A stretch of DNA of 64,000 bases from Polyangium sp. 15x6 (lineage in GTDB: Bacteria; Myxococcota_A; Polyangia; Polyangiales; Polyangiaceae): contig NZ_JASBQE010000001.1 in NCBI RefSeq assembly GCF_029960785.1, positions 295,475 to 359,474 on the forward strand, given 5' to 3'. Position 1 is the stretch's first letter; each line of letters begins with the position of its first letter. The notes below the pieces were generated by a model that saw only the letters and a list, made by a program, of their open reading frames with translations, was not told the origin of the DNA and made no database searches. This document shows positions 42,282-51,500 of this stretch, one piece after another. A program made the position numbers and the translations under genes.

Positions 42282-42686
42282 TCATCGCGTGATGCGGCAT
42301 TGCCTCATCACGCTCTCGCGCATTCGATCCGTGGCCTCCTTGTACGAGAGCAGCCCCTGCACCTCGCGGCTCGCGGGATGGGCGAGCATGTACCCCTCGA
42401 CCTCCTCGTACGCGAGCAGCTCCCGCGCCACCCTCGCCGCATGGAACACCGCGGCCTCGTAGGTATCCTGAACCTCTCGATACGCCTCGTCCTCGTCGTA
42501 CTGGCGTGAATGCCACAGGTTCGCCGTGAGCTGCGCCGCGATGATGACGCGCAGCCCGACATCGGTCGCGGCGACGGCGCGGGCGACGTCGTCGACGCGG
42601 TTCTTCCACGGATGCGTGGCGAGCATCGCGAGCGCGCGCCGGAGCGCGCCGGCCAGGTCCTCCAGTCGATCTTCCGGTGCTTTCAT
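42282..42686 (-). CDS. Small helical hypothetical protein
   Basis: 134 residues from ATG 42686 (MKAPEDRLEDLAGALRRALAML); a longer upstream frame is Pro/Arg rich and looks non-coding. The sequence is almost entirely helical and charged, with no membrane segment or Cys-rich motif: RVDDVARAVAATDVGLRVIIAAQLTANLWHSRQ, then EVQDTYEAAVFHAARVARELLAYEEVEGYML. No family is recognised. The upstream site is only a weak GAGAG. It is transcribed towards the PAS-STAS gene, divergent from the CBS gene. Confidence 0.6.
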   Translation of the reverse strand: MKAPEDRLEDLAGALRRALAMLATHPWKNRVDDVARAVAATDVGLRVIIAAQLTANLWHSRQYDEDEAYREVQDTYEAAVFHAARVARELLAYEEVEGYMLAHPASREVQGLLSYKEATDRMRESVMRQCRITR

Positions 42687-42882
42687 GGGCTCTCGATTGC
42701 CATTGTGCCCGGCACGCTCGGGCGCGACAAGCGAGGCGGGAGGCCGGACCCGAGGAGGACCACGAGGCGCACCGACTGCGCGACGGCGCATTTTTGGCGC
42801 CTCGTCGGCCGCGTTTTTTCGCGAGGAGCCACGCGAACGCGTCTGGTCACGGTCTTGCTAGCGCTTCGCCGCCGAGGACCCC

Positions 42883-43287
42883 ATGAACACGAAGACCCCC
42901 ACCGTCTCGGACTACATGACCCGGAGCCCCCACTCGATCGGGTTCGATCAGACGCTCGTACGGGCGCACGAGCTCATGCGCGAGCATCAGATCCGGCACC
43001 TGCCCGTCCTCCGTGGCGGCAAGCTCGTCGGAATGCTCTCCGAGCGGGATCTCGCGTTCGTCGAGGCGCTACGCGACGTGGATCCGCAGAAGCTCCGCGT
43101 CGAAGAGGCCATGACCCCGCTGCCGTTCACGGTCGCGCCGGACGCCCCGCTCGCGGGCGTTTCGCGCGAGATGGCGGAGCAACGCTACGGCGCGGCCGTC
43201 GTGATGAGGGACGGACACGTCATTGGTGTCTTCACGACGACCGACGCACTGCGGGCCCTCGCGGACGCGCTCGACGGGAAAGGATGA
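42883..43287 (+). CDS. CBS-domain pair protein
   Basis: 134 residues consisting of two CBS motifs: VSDYMTRSPHSIGFDQTLVRAHELMREHQIRHLPVLRGGKLVGMLSERDL, and VEEAMTPLPFTVAPDAPLAGVSREMAEQRYGAAVVMRDGHVIGVFTTTDAL. A stand-alone Bateman module that should bind adenine nucleotides or SAM and act as an energy sensor. It is the first of four plus-strand genes (CBS, APH-like, APS-kinase-like, TreT-like glycosyltransferase); 41 nt separate it from the APH-like gene. Stand-alone CBS proteins in such stress clusters are common, but the partner is not known. Confidence 0.92.
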   Translation: MNTKTPTVSDYMTRSPHSIGFDQTLVRAHELMREHQIRHLPVLRGGKLVGMLSERDLAFVEALRDVDPQKLRVEEAMTPLPFTVAPDAPLAGVSREMAEQRYGAAVVMRDGHVIGVFTTTDALRALADALDGKG

Positions 43288-43328
43288 CGGCGTCCGCTGC
43301 GCATCCAGCACATTTCGGAGGTGACGTG

Positions 43329-44435
43329 ATGACGAGAGCCAGGCCGCCCGAGATCGAGGACGAGATCCACGAGCTCGTCGCCGGCGTGATGCCGGGCGCG
43401 GCCGTGTTGCGGGTCTCGCGCCTCGGCCCTGACGAGGACGACGACGGCGGCGCGACGGGCAAGGCCATCGGATACGGCGTGCCCTTGCGAATCCGGGTGC
43501 GCCGGCCCGACGGCGCGGAGAGCGACCTCTGCCTGCACACGGCCGGCCCGGACGAATTCGGGCACGATCGGCGCGCGGACCGGGCCGCGAACATGCTGCT
43601 CGCCTTCGATACGTTCCCGAAGATCCCGCGGCACGTGCGCGCGCTCGACGTGGGCGCTGTCCTCGACGACGGCCGCCTCGCGTCGCTGCGCCGGAGCGGC
43701 GAGTTTTACCTCGTCACCGAATACGTCGAGGGCCACGTCTATGCGGACGATCTCCGACGGATCGCCCGCGAGCGCGCCCTTTCGGACCGGGACGTCGCGC
43801 GCTGCGAGGCGCTCGCGCGGCTCTGCGCGGAGGTGCACGCGGTTCGAAAGGACGGCCCCGCGACGTACCGGCGCGCGATCCGGGACCTCCTCGGGCACGG
43901 CGAGGGCATTTTCGGGCTCGTCGACGGGTACCCGGACGGCGTGCCGATGGCGCCGCCCGAGCGGCTCTTCGAGATCGAAAAGCGGTGCCTTTCGTGGCGA
44001 TGGAAGCTCAAGGGCCGCGGCGAGCGCCTGCGCCGTACGCACGGCGATTTCCACCCGTTCAACGTGCTCTTCGACCGCGCGGGCGAGCCTCGGCTCCTCG
44101 ACACGAGCCGCGGCTCGGCCGGCGATCCCGCGGACGACGTCACGTGTTTGTCGATCAATTATCTGTTCTTCGCGCTCGAGGCCCCGGGCTCCTGGCACGG
44201 CGCGTTCCGGACGCTCTGGCGGACGTTTTTCCGGACCTACCTCGACGTGACGGGGGATCGGGAGCTCTTCTCCGTGGCCGCGCCCTTTCTCGCTTGGCGA
44301 GCGCTCGTGCTGTGCAATCCGCGCTGGTATCCGTCGATCCACGCGAGCACGCGGGACGCGCTCCTCGGATTCGTCGAGCGGGTCCTCGACGCGCCGTGGT
44401 TCGATCCCGACGAGGCGGAGGGGCTCTTCTCGTGA
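43329..44435 (+). CDS. APH-fold small-molecule kinase
   Basis: 368 residues. ATG 43329 has GGAGG seven bases before it. Aminoglycoside-phosphotransferase/choline-kinase fold: Brenner's motif RTHGDFHPFNVLFD (about 235-248, catalytic Asp), then the metal site as RLLDTSRGSAGDPADDV. An N-terminal lobe with YLVTEYVEGHVYADDL precedes it. The protein resembles the phosphotransferase half of two-part APH/ATP-binding proteins found in stress-protein loci; antibiotic resistance is unlikely. Its TGA overlaps the GTG start of the APS-kinase-like gene, so the two halves are made together. The substrate is unknown. Confidence 0.88.
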   Translation: MTRARPPEIEDEIHELVAGVMPGAAVLRVSRLGPDEDDDGGATGKAIGYGVPLRIRVRRPDGAESDLCLHTAGPDEFGHDRRADRAANMLLAFDTFPKIPRHVRALDVGAVLDDGRLASLRRSGEFYLVTEYVEGHVYADDLRRIARERALSDRDVARCEALARLCAEVHAVRKDGPATYRRAIRDLLGHGEGIFGLVDGYPDGVPMAPPERLFEIEKRCLSWRWKLKGRGERLRRTHGDFHPFNVLFDRAGEPRLLDTSRGSAGDPADDVTCLSINYLFFALEAPGSWHGAFRTLWRTFFRTYLDVTGDRELFSVAAPFLAWRALVLCNPRWYPSIHASTRDALLGFVERVLDAPWFDPDEAEGLFS

Positions 44436-44932
44436 GCGGCGCGGTCGTGTGGATCACGGGGCTCCCCTCGTCGGGGAAATCGACGCTGGCGCACGCCGCG
44501 TTTCGGCGGTTCGTCGCGGAAAACCGGCCGAGCATCCTGCTCGACGGGGACGCGGTGCGCGCGGCGATGCGGCCGCCGCCGGGGTATGGCGAGGAGGCGC
44601 GGGCCCACTTCTACGAGACGCTCGGGAACCTGGCGGCGATGCTGGCGCAACAAGGCCACGTGGTGCTCGTGCCGGCGACGGCGCACCTCCGCGTCTTTCG
44701 TGAAAAAGCGCGCGCTGTCGCGCCCCGCTTCTTCGAGGTCTACGTCCGCGCCTCGGCCGAGCGCTGCGCGGAGCGCGACGCCAAGGGGCTTTATGCCGCG
44801 GCGCGCGAGGGGAAGGTCTCGGGGCTACCCGGCTTCGATCTTCCGTACGAGCCGCCCGAGGCGCCCGACGTGGTCGCGCTCGGGGGGCACGACGAGGAGG
44901 CGGTGCAGAAAATCGTTCGTCTGCCCGGCTGA
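44432..44932 (+). CDS. Adenylylsulfate-kinase-like P-loop kinase
   Basis: 166 residues starting at GTG 44432 in a GTGA overlap. Walker A GLPSSGKST (10-18), then SILLDGDAVRAAMRP (the LDGD element of APS kinases), a lid-like segment, and CAERDAKGLYAAAREGKVSGLPGFDLPYEPP at 114-144, which matches the APS kinase C-terminal substrate loop. No sulphate-activation genes (ATP sulphurylase) are near. With the coupled APH-fold kinase it looks like a separated form of bifunctional phosphotransferase/ATP-binding proteins, so the substrate may not be adenylylsulfate. Confidence 0.87.
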   Translation: MSGAVVWITGLPSSGKSTLAHAAFRRFVAENRPSILLDGDAVRAAMRPPPGYGEEARAHFYETLGNLAAMLAQQGHVVLVPATAHLRVFREKARAVAPRFFEVYVRASAERCAERDAKGLYAAAREGKVSGLPGFDLPYEPPEAPDVVALGGHDEEAVQKIVRLPG

Positions 44933-45033
44933 GCCCGTTTTCCCGACCATCGCTCTGGCCGCTCGGCATCTCCGTCGCATTCGACCTGACAAGCGATCCC
45001 CGCGACGGCCCGTCGGCCTTATAAGTTCCGTGA

Positions 45034-46473
45034 ATGCGCCTCGTACGGGAAGTCCACGCGCAGATCCGTTCGTTCGAGCGCTTCGTGCCTCTCTTGGGCC
45101 AGGCTGCGGTCGACGAGGTGCGATACCTCGCGCGGGCGCTCTCCGAGCGGCTGGCCGGCGGCGTCATCTGGAACGTCAACTCGACCGCAGTGGGCGGCGG
45201 CGTCGCGGAAATGCTGCATTCGCTCCTCGGGTACGCGCGCGGTGCGGGGCTCGACGTGCGCTGGTTGACCATCGGAGGCACGCCCGATTTCTTTCGAATC
45301 ACGAAGCGACTGCATCACGCCCTCCACGGAGAGCGCGGCGACGGCTCTCCCCTCGACGAGGTCGCGCACGAGGTGTATGCATCGAACCTCTGTCGCAATG
45401 CGGTCGAGCTCCGCGAGCTCGTCCGCCCCGGCGACGTGGTGCTGCTCCACGATCCCCAACCCGCGGGCCTCGCGCCGACGCTCCTCGCGGCGGGCGCGCG
45501 CGTTCTGTGGCGGTGTCACATCGGCGCGGACGAAACGAATGAAGACGTCGAGCTCGGCTGGCATTTCCTGGCGCGTTATCTCGACGGCGTTCGGACCATG
45601 ATCTTCTCGCGCGAGACGTATGTTCCGGCGCGGTATCGCGACGGTCGCGCCTCGATCATCCAGCCGAGCATCGACGCATTCTCGGCGAAAAACATCGATC
45701 TCGACGAGCACACGGTCCGCTCGATCCTGGTCCACGTGGGCATCCTCGAGGGGCCTCCGCCGCCGTCGCCTCGTTATGCGTTCGTGCGCAGCGACGACAC
45801 GCCCGGGCGCGTGGAGCGCTCGGCCGACATCATCCGGCTCGGGCGCGCGCCCGCCTGGGAGACGCCGCTCGTCGTCCAGGTGTCCCGCTGGGATCCGCTG
45901 AAGGACATGATCGGCGTACTCCGTGGTTTTTCGACCATGGTCCAGAATCACGCCGCGCCCGAGGCCGACCTCGTGCTCGCGGGCCCGAACGTGCGCGCGG
46001 TGGTCGACGATCCGGAGGGCCCCGCCGTCTTCGAGGCGGTCTACCGTGCGTTTCTCGAAGAGCCGCCGGCCATCCGCGCGCATATCCACCTCGCGATGTT
46101 GCCGACTGCGGACGTCGAGGAGAATGCGGTGATCGTCAATGCGCTGCAGCGCCATGCGGCGGTCGTCGTGCAGAAGAGCCTGCACGAGGGCTTCGGCCTG
46201 ACGGTGACGGAGGCCATGTGGAAGGCGCGCCCCGTGATCGCCAGCGCGGTCGGCGGCATCCAGGATCAGATCGAAGATGGGGTGAGCGGCATCCTTTTAC
46301 GGGATCCGAACGACCTCGACACGTTCGCAGGCGAGCTCTACCGGGTCCTCGCGGATCGGGCATTCGCGGATCGTCTCGGCGCCGCGGCGCGCGAGCGCGT
46401 GCGGGAGCGATTTCTCGGGGTCCGGCACCTCGTCCAGTACGGCGTGATCATCGGGCGTCTCGTCGCCGCGTGA
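45034..46473 (+). CDS. TreT-like GT4 glycosyltransferase (trehalose synthase family)
   Basis: 479 residues. The GT-B N-terminal domain has WNVNSTAVGGGVAEMLHSLLGYARGAGLDVRW, a signature of trehalose glycosyltransferring synthase (TreT), which joins NDP-glucose and glucose. The nucleotide-binding C-terminal domain has VVQVSRWDPLKDMIGVLRGF and the E-x7-E element KSLHEGFGLTVTEAMWKARPVIASAVGG. An insertion (PPPPSPRYAFV...) lies between domains. The linked CBS and kinase genes suggest stress or osmolyte metabolism; trehalose is the likely product but the acceptor cannot be read from sequence. Confidence 0.87.
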   Translation: MRLVREVHAQIRSFERFVPLLGQAAVDEVRYLARALSERLAGGVIWNVNSTAVGGGVAEMLHSLLGYARGAGLDVRWLTIGGTPDFFRITKRLHHALHGERGDGSPLDEVAHEVYASNLCRNAVELRELVRPGDVVLLHDPQPAGLAPTLLAAGARVLWRCHIGADETNEDVELGWHFLARYLDGVRTMIFSRETYVPARYRDGRASIIQPSIDAFSAKNIDLDEHTVRSILVHVGILEGPPPPSPRYAFVRSDDTPGRVERSADIIRLGRAPAWETPLVVQVSRWDPLKDMIGVLRGFSTMVQNHAAPEADLVLAGPNVRAVVDDPEGPAVFEAVYRAFLEEPPAIRAHIHLAMLPTADVEENAVIVNALQRHAAVVVQKSLHEGFGLTVTEAMWKARPVIASAVGGIQDQIEDGVSGILLRDPNDLDTFAGELYRVLADRAFADRLGAAARERVRERFLGVRHLVQYGVIIGRLVAA

Positions 46474-46526
46474 GGGGGTGAAAGGGCTTCCATCTCCGCC
46501 TTTCCTTCGATAATCTCGCCCTTGTC

Positions 46527-47948
46527 ATGCCCTTCGCGTCACGAACCTTTCGCTCGGTTTTTTTTCTGCTGGCATGGGTCCCTCTCGCGTGCTCCTCGCC
46601 GGGTTCGTCTTCGCCCTCGGGCAGCGGCGGGGAAGGGGGCAGCGGAGGCGCGATCGGTCCCGGTACGGGCGGCAGCGGCGGCATGGGCGGAATGACACCG
46701 TCCACCAGCGTGGGGCCTGGCTCGGGGAGCGGCGGGAGCTTGCCGATGCTGCCGTGTGATGCGGGATTCGCGTTCGACAGCAATCCCATCACCTCGCCGA
46801 TCCTCACGGTCTCGTACACGAATCAGACCCCATATGCCTACGTCGACATGAAGGTGACCGGGCCGGGGGCGCCCGCCTCGCAATGGGGCGGCGTGGTCGG
46901 CTCCGGGCCGTATACGTGGACGTATACCGTGTACGGATACGATCCGGGCGTCCTGACGTTCACGTTCGTCGAGGGGGAAAACGGCGGCAATCCGGGCAGC
47001 CCCGTGGCGCAATGCCAGGTCGAGGCGCTCATCGAGGGCAGTTCGAATCCAGGGTCGAGCGGCAGCGGCGGCGGGGGGCAAGCGAGCTGCGCCGATCTGG
47101 CAGCGGCCCATGGTTGGCCGGGGGGCACGTACACCTGCGACGATGGCAGCAAGAACTGGTGCGCGGGGACGGGCACGCCGACGAGTGATTGCGTGCGCTG
47201 CTGCAGCCCGTCGTGCGGCGTGCTCGCGGGGCTCTACAATTCGAGCGCGAGCTGCGACGACGGGAACAACGGCGCTTGCAAGGGCTCGGGCGTCATCACG
47301 TGGGATTGCAAGGCCGGGTGTTGCGGCCCCGGGATCCCGAACTCGCAGCCGCCGAGCGGCGGGGCCTTCGGATACCCCGTGGGCGACAAGAGCACGAGCC
47401 CCGCGGGCGGTGCCGGATGGCAGGTCTGGCAGGTTCTCGGGCATTACTGGGACGTCTACGGCGGCGCGCATCTCGCCGAGGACATCGGCAAAGCCGGCGC
47501 CGCGAACGCGCCCGTCTACTCGGTGGCGGACGGAGTCGTGCTGGTCTCCGCGCCGAACGGGAGCTCGTACGTGAACGTGATCCTCGTACAACACCCGATG
47601 CCGGACGGAACGAGCGTGTGCTCCTTCTATGGGCATCTCGCCACGCGCACGGTATCCCCCGGACAAACCGTCCAGCGCGGCGATCAGATCGGCACCGTCC
47701 TCGACCAGGGTTCGAACTCCCACCTGCATTATTTCATCGCGCCGAAGAACCTCTGCGACAAGATCGCGGGCCTGAACGGCGCAGGCGCCTGCGGATACGA
47801 TGGATCCGGCGGCGTCCCGGGGCTCGGGCACGCCGACCTCGCGAACGCGCCGGAATCGTACACGGCCTCGGGGACGAACAACGGGTGCAGCCTGAACGGC
47901 TACCAGATCCTGGCCCCGCACGATTTCATCGACGCCCACCACTTCTGA
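46527..47948 (+). CDS. M23 metallopeptidase lipoprotein with Cys-rich repeats
   Basis: 473 residues. Signal FFLLAWVPLAC (Cys about 22) and a Ser/Gly linker to ~70. A beta-sandwich-like region (80-170) is followed by two Cys-rich repeats (about 190-275: CADLAAAHGWPGGTYTCDDGSKNWC and CGVLAGLYNSSASCDDGNNGAC, each followed by a CC pair), probably wall- or carbohydrate-binding. The peptidase domain has AHLAEDIGK (HxxxD), SFYGHLATR and SHLHYFI (HxH), so all zinc and catalytic residues of M23 are intact. A surface-anchored peptidoglycan endopeptidase, perhaps for own-wall remodelling or prey lysis. Confidence 0.9.
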   Translation: MPFASRTFRSVFFLLAWVPLACSSPGSSSPSGSGGEGGSGGAIGPGTGGSGGMGGMTPSTSVGPGSGSGGSLPMLPCDAGFAFDSNPITSPILTVSYTNQTPYAYVDMKVTGPGAPASQWGGVVGSGPYTWTYTVYGYDPGVLTFTFVEGENGGNPGSPVAQCQVEALIEGSSNPGSSGSGGGGQASCADLAAAHGWPGGTYTCDDGSKNWCAGTGTPTSDCVRCCSPSCGVLAGLYNSSASCDDGNNGACKGSGVITWDCKAGCCGPGIPNSQPPSGGAFGYPVGDKSTSPAGGAGWQVWQVLGHYWDVYGGAHLAEDIGKAGAANAPVYSVADGVVLVSAPNGSSYVNVILVQHPMPDGTSVCSFYGHLATRTVSPGQTVQRGDQIGTVLDQGSNSHLHYFIAPKNLCDKIAGLNGAGACGYDGSGGVPGLGHADLANAPESYTASGTNNGCSLNGYQILAPHDFIDAHHF

Positions 47949-48278
47949 ACCGGGCCGCTCGGGCAAACTGCCGATCGTCGTCCCCACGTACGCGACCGCG
48001 GCGCGCTCGGCGTCCGAGAGACAGGGAAGCGCCGCGTCGTCGAAGACCAGGTGATACAAGGCGTCCGACCAGACGAGCTTGGTCGGTTCTGTCCGCGGGG
48101 GACACACGGGTGGAGCCGCAGAAGTTTCCGCTGGCGCCGTCGGGGCGCTCATGGCGCTCGTTGGCGCGGCAGGCGGAGGCGGCGTGGACGGAGGCGGCGG
48201 GGGTGTGGCGCGGTCACACGCCGCTGCGACCAGGACGACGGCGAGGAGGCGTTTCGCGGGGTACGGGTTCGCTTCCAT
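47949..48278 (-). pseudogene. Truncated lipoprotein gene
   Basis: ATG at 48278 starts a convincing lipoprotein (MEANPYPAKRLLAVVLVAAAC) with a Pro/Ala linker and a structured part containing KLVWSDALYHLVFDDAALPCLSDAERAAVAYVG. Gene-like sequence ends where the convergent M23 gene begins on the opposite strand. The frame then continues only as antisense of that gene, without a stop of its own for 1.4 kb. The 3' half therefore seems to have been replaced or deleted. A short functional protein that overlaps the M23 gene cannot be excluded. Confidence 0.45.
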
Positions 48279-48484
48279 GCGTCGACCGCATTCTGCCACG
48301 AGCCGCCGCGCGAAAGCACAGGCGTGACCCGGGCTCAAGAGATTTCGCCCCCCCCACGCCTCGTCCGCGCCACGTCAGGACGATGTTGGCGAGGACACTT
48401 CGGCGCGTCGTGGAAGGTGAGATAGTCAAGACACCGACGTTGCGAATTTGCCCACTTTTGCCTTCTCCGGCGCCGCCGGGAGAC

Positions 48485-48533
48485 TATGATGAGAATTTGT
48501 ATTCCTTCATTTCATGTGAAGGAAGAAAGAGGG
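48485..48533 (+). promoter_or_regulatory. -10-like box, leader hairpin and ribosome-binding site of beta-propeller gene
   Basis: TATGAT (48485-48490) is a good -10 in an AT-rich patch, but the -35 is weak. TTCCTTCA (48502-48509) and TGAAGGAA (48517-48524) make a perfect 8-bp stem with a 7-nt loop. GAGGG (48529-48533), seven bases before the ATG, lies directly beside the stem, so folding could affect translation. Confidence 0.45.
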
Positions 48534-48540
48534 CAATACG

Positions 48541-51500
48541 ATGGCTTTTTTACGCAGAAGAATGATGACGAGCACGGCGTGGCTCGGCGCGTTGCTGTTG
48601 CTCGTGGGACCGGGGTGCGCGGGGAGCGGGAGCCCCGACGAGGAGGAGAGGACCGCCGAGGACGGGGCGCCGAGCAAGCCGGCGCCGTCGTTCCTGACGG
48701 CGGATGATTTCCCCGAGATCTACTGGGGCGAAGAAGAAGAGGAAGAAGAAGAGGAGGAAGAAGAAGAGGAAGAGGAGGACGATCGCGAGCTCGAGGAGGG
48801 CGATATCTACCGCGTGATGGGCGGCGGTCGCCTGCTCAACCTGAACCGCTACCGCGGCCTTCAGGTCGTCGACTACAGCGACATCTCGAACCCGCAGATC
48901 ATCGGCAAGCTGCCCATTTCCGGCACGCCCGTCGAGATGTACGTCGACGGAAACCGCGCGGTGGTGCTGCTGAACGAGTGGTACGGATACAAGGCCGATC
49001 CCGGAAAGCTCGCCGCGCGCGAGCGCAACGGCGGGCTCGTGGCCCTCGTCGACATCAGCGATCCCACGTCCCCCACGCTGCTCTCCGAGTACAACGTGCC
49101 CGGTCGGATCACGACGAGCCGCTACGCGAACGGCTCGTCGAAGGACTCGCTTTACATCGCCGCCGTGAAGAGGGGCTGGATCAACGAGAACGGCTACTGG
49201 GAGTACAAGAACGAGAGCGTGGTCAAGAGCTTCGACGTTCTGAGCACGGCCATGACGCCGAAGACCGAGCTCCAGCTCGGCGGTGACGTGACCGCGATTC
49301 AGGGCGAAGGAAATGTCCTTCTCCTGGCCCGCCGCATGTCGACCTGGCCGACGACGAGCAATGTCTCGATCGTCGACATCTCGGACGTCAACGGCTCGAT
49401 GGCGCTGCGCGGCACGGTCACCGCGACCGGCTACGTCCGCACGCAATTCCACATGGACTTCCGCGATGGCCAGCTCCGGGTCTTCTCCGGTCCGGAGTGG
49501 GGCGGCTGGGGCCAAAATAGTTATCTGCAGACGTGGAACGCGTCGAACAAGGATAACCCCATCCCCGTCGCAAACGAGCCCTTCGGCGTGAACGAGCGGC
49601 TCTACGGCGCCGTGTTCATGAACGACAAGGCGTTCGCCGTCACGTACCGGCAGGTCGATCCGTTCCACACCTTCTCGATCGATCCGAATGGCCACGTCAC
49701 GGAGGAGAGCGAGTTCATCGTCTCGGGCTGGAACGATTACCTTCGCCCGGTCGCGAATGGCACGCGGCTCATCGGCATCGGGGTGAACGATGAGAATGGT
49801 CGGAAGATGGCGGCGAGCCTCTACGACATCACGAACCTGCAGAACCCGAATCCGCTGCTCGATCGTGCCGAGACCGACACGAGTAGCGGCACCTGGAACT
49901 ACTCCGACGCCCAATGGGATCACCGCGCGTTCAAGATCCTCGAGGGCGCGGTGAACGTGCAGGCGGACACGGGGGAGGCGGAGACGGGCCTCATCATGCT
50001 GCCCTTCACGGGCTACAAGTGGGAGAACAACAAGTACATCTACCGCTCGGCCGTGCAGCTCTTCACGTTCTCGAACACCACGGTCACGCGCCGCGGGACC
50101 TTGGATCACGTGGACAACGTGCGCCGCTCGACCCCCCTGGACGGGACGAACAACACCGCGGTCATCTCCGATACGGTGCTCTCGTTCCACGACCAGACGG
50201 ACCTCGACGACCCCGAGCAGATCTCGCAGATCGACCTCGCCCCCGATTACGCGAAGATCATCCCGTGGGGCGATTACCGCGTCCGTATCCGGAACCCCGA
50301 GGGGTATTACTACTGGTGGAACAACGACGCGAACGCGAGGGCGGAGATCATTCCGAACGACGAGCACGCGGACCTCGCCGAGCCGGTGGCGACCTTCGAG
50401 GTCCCCTACGGGTCGTCCTATTACAAGGTCGGCAATCATCTGGTCACGTCGAAGTCGCGGTGGATGTGGCCGCAATACGAGACGACGCTCAAGGTCTACG
50501 ACCTGACCGACCCCGTGCATCCGCAAGAGAAGGGCTCGCTCGTCACCACCGAGCTGACGCCGACGAACTACTGGGACACGAGCCTTCATGTGACGGAGAG
50601 CGCGCTCGTCTATCAGCAGGACCTCTATGACTACACCTACCTCGGCCCCTACCAGGGCCGCAGCGCGTGGCTCTCCGGCGTCAATACGTGGTGCAACAGC
50701 GATGTGGACGGCTGCACGTTCATCACGGGTCAACGCGCCTGCCAGACGCCTCAGGGCCAGCCGGAGTACTGCGCCGGCGGGTTCGCCGAATGCACGATCC
50801 ACGTAGGCGCCGAGACCACGTGCGTGCCCCTCGACTGGAGCACGGTCGAGCCGCACGCGGTCTGGAGCCCCTACGAGGGTGATGGCTGGCGTTACCCGAC
50901 GTACGCCACGTTCCAGATCGTCGATCTCTCGAATCCGTCGAGCCCCAAGGTCGTCCCGCAGAAGATCACGCTCAGCGGAGCCGACGAGTTCGCGGACGCG
51001 CGCGCGAATGGCAATGAGATGCTCATCACGGTCAAGAACCGCGTCGCGGCTCCGGGCGACAACCGGCCGTACACGAAGAACTTCGTCCGGCGTTACGACC
51101 TGACGAACCCCTCGGCGCCCGTCCTCGTTTCGAGCACCAACATCCCCGGCGTCCCCATCGACGCCTATGACAACCGGCTCTTCACGCGCGACCGGCAATG
51201 GGGCGGCTCCTGGCACGAGGAGGGCGTCACCCGGGTCAAGCTGACGGGCAACGGCGCGAAGCTCGAGAAGTACAGGAAGTTCGAGGGCAAGTCTGTCAAC
51301 ATGATGATGGTCGATAGCCACGAGCAGCCCGTCGCCAGCTATCGCTCGACCTGGACCTACGGACAGACCTCCGTCGCGATCCTGGATCCGCAGAACGGCA
51401 ACAAGTCCGGCTTCAATCTCCTGTCGGAGACGAAGCTCGATAACAGCATGTCGCTCATCGGCGTCGACTCGCACCGCTGGTACTTGTACGTCGCCGGCGG

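Noticed and set aside
43329..44435. Aminoglycoside resistance gene
   Set aside because: Only the general APH fold is seen. Coupling to an APS-kinase-like gene and a CBS neighbour points to metabolism.
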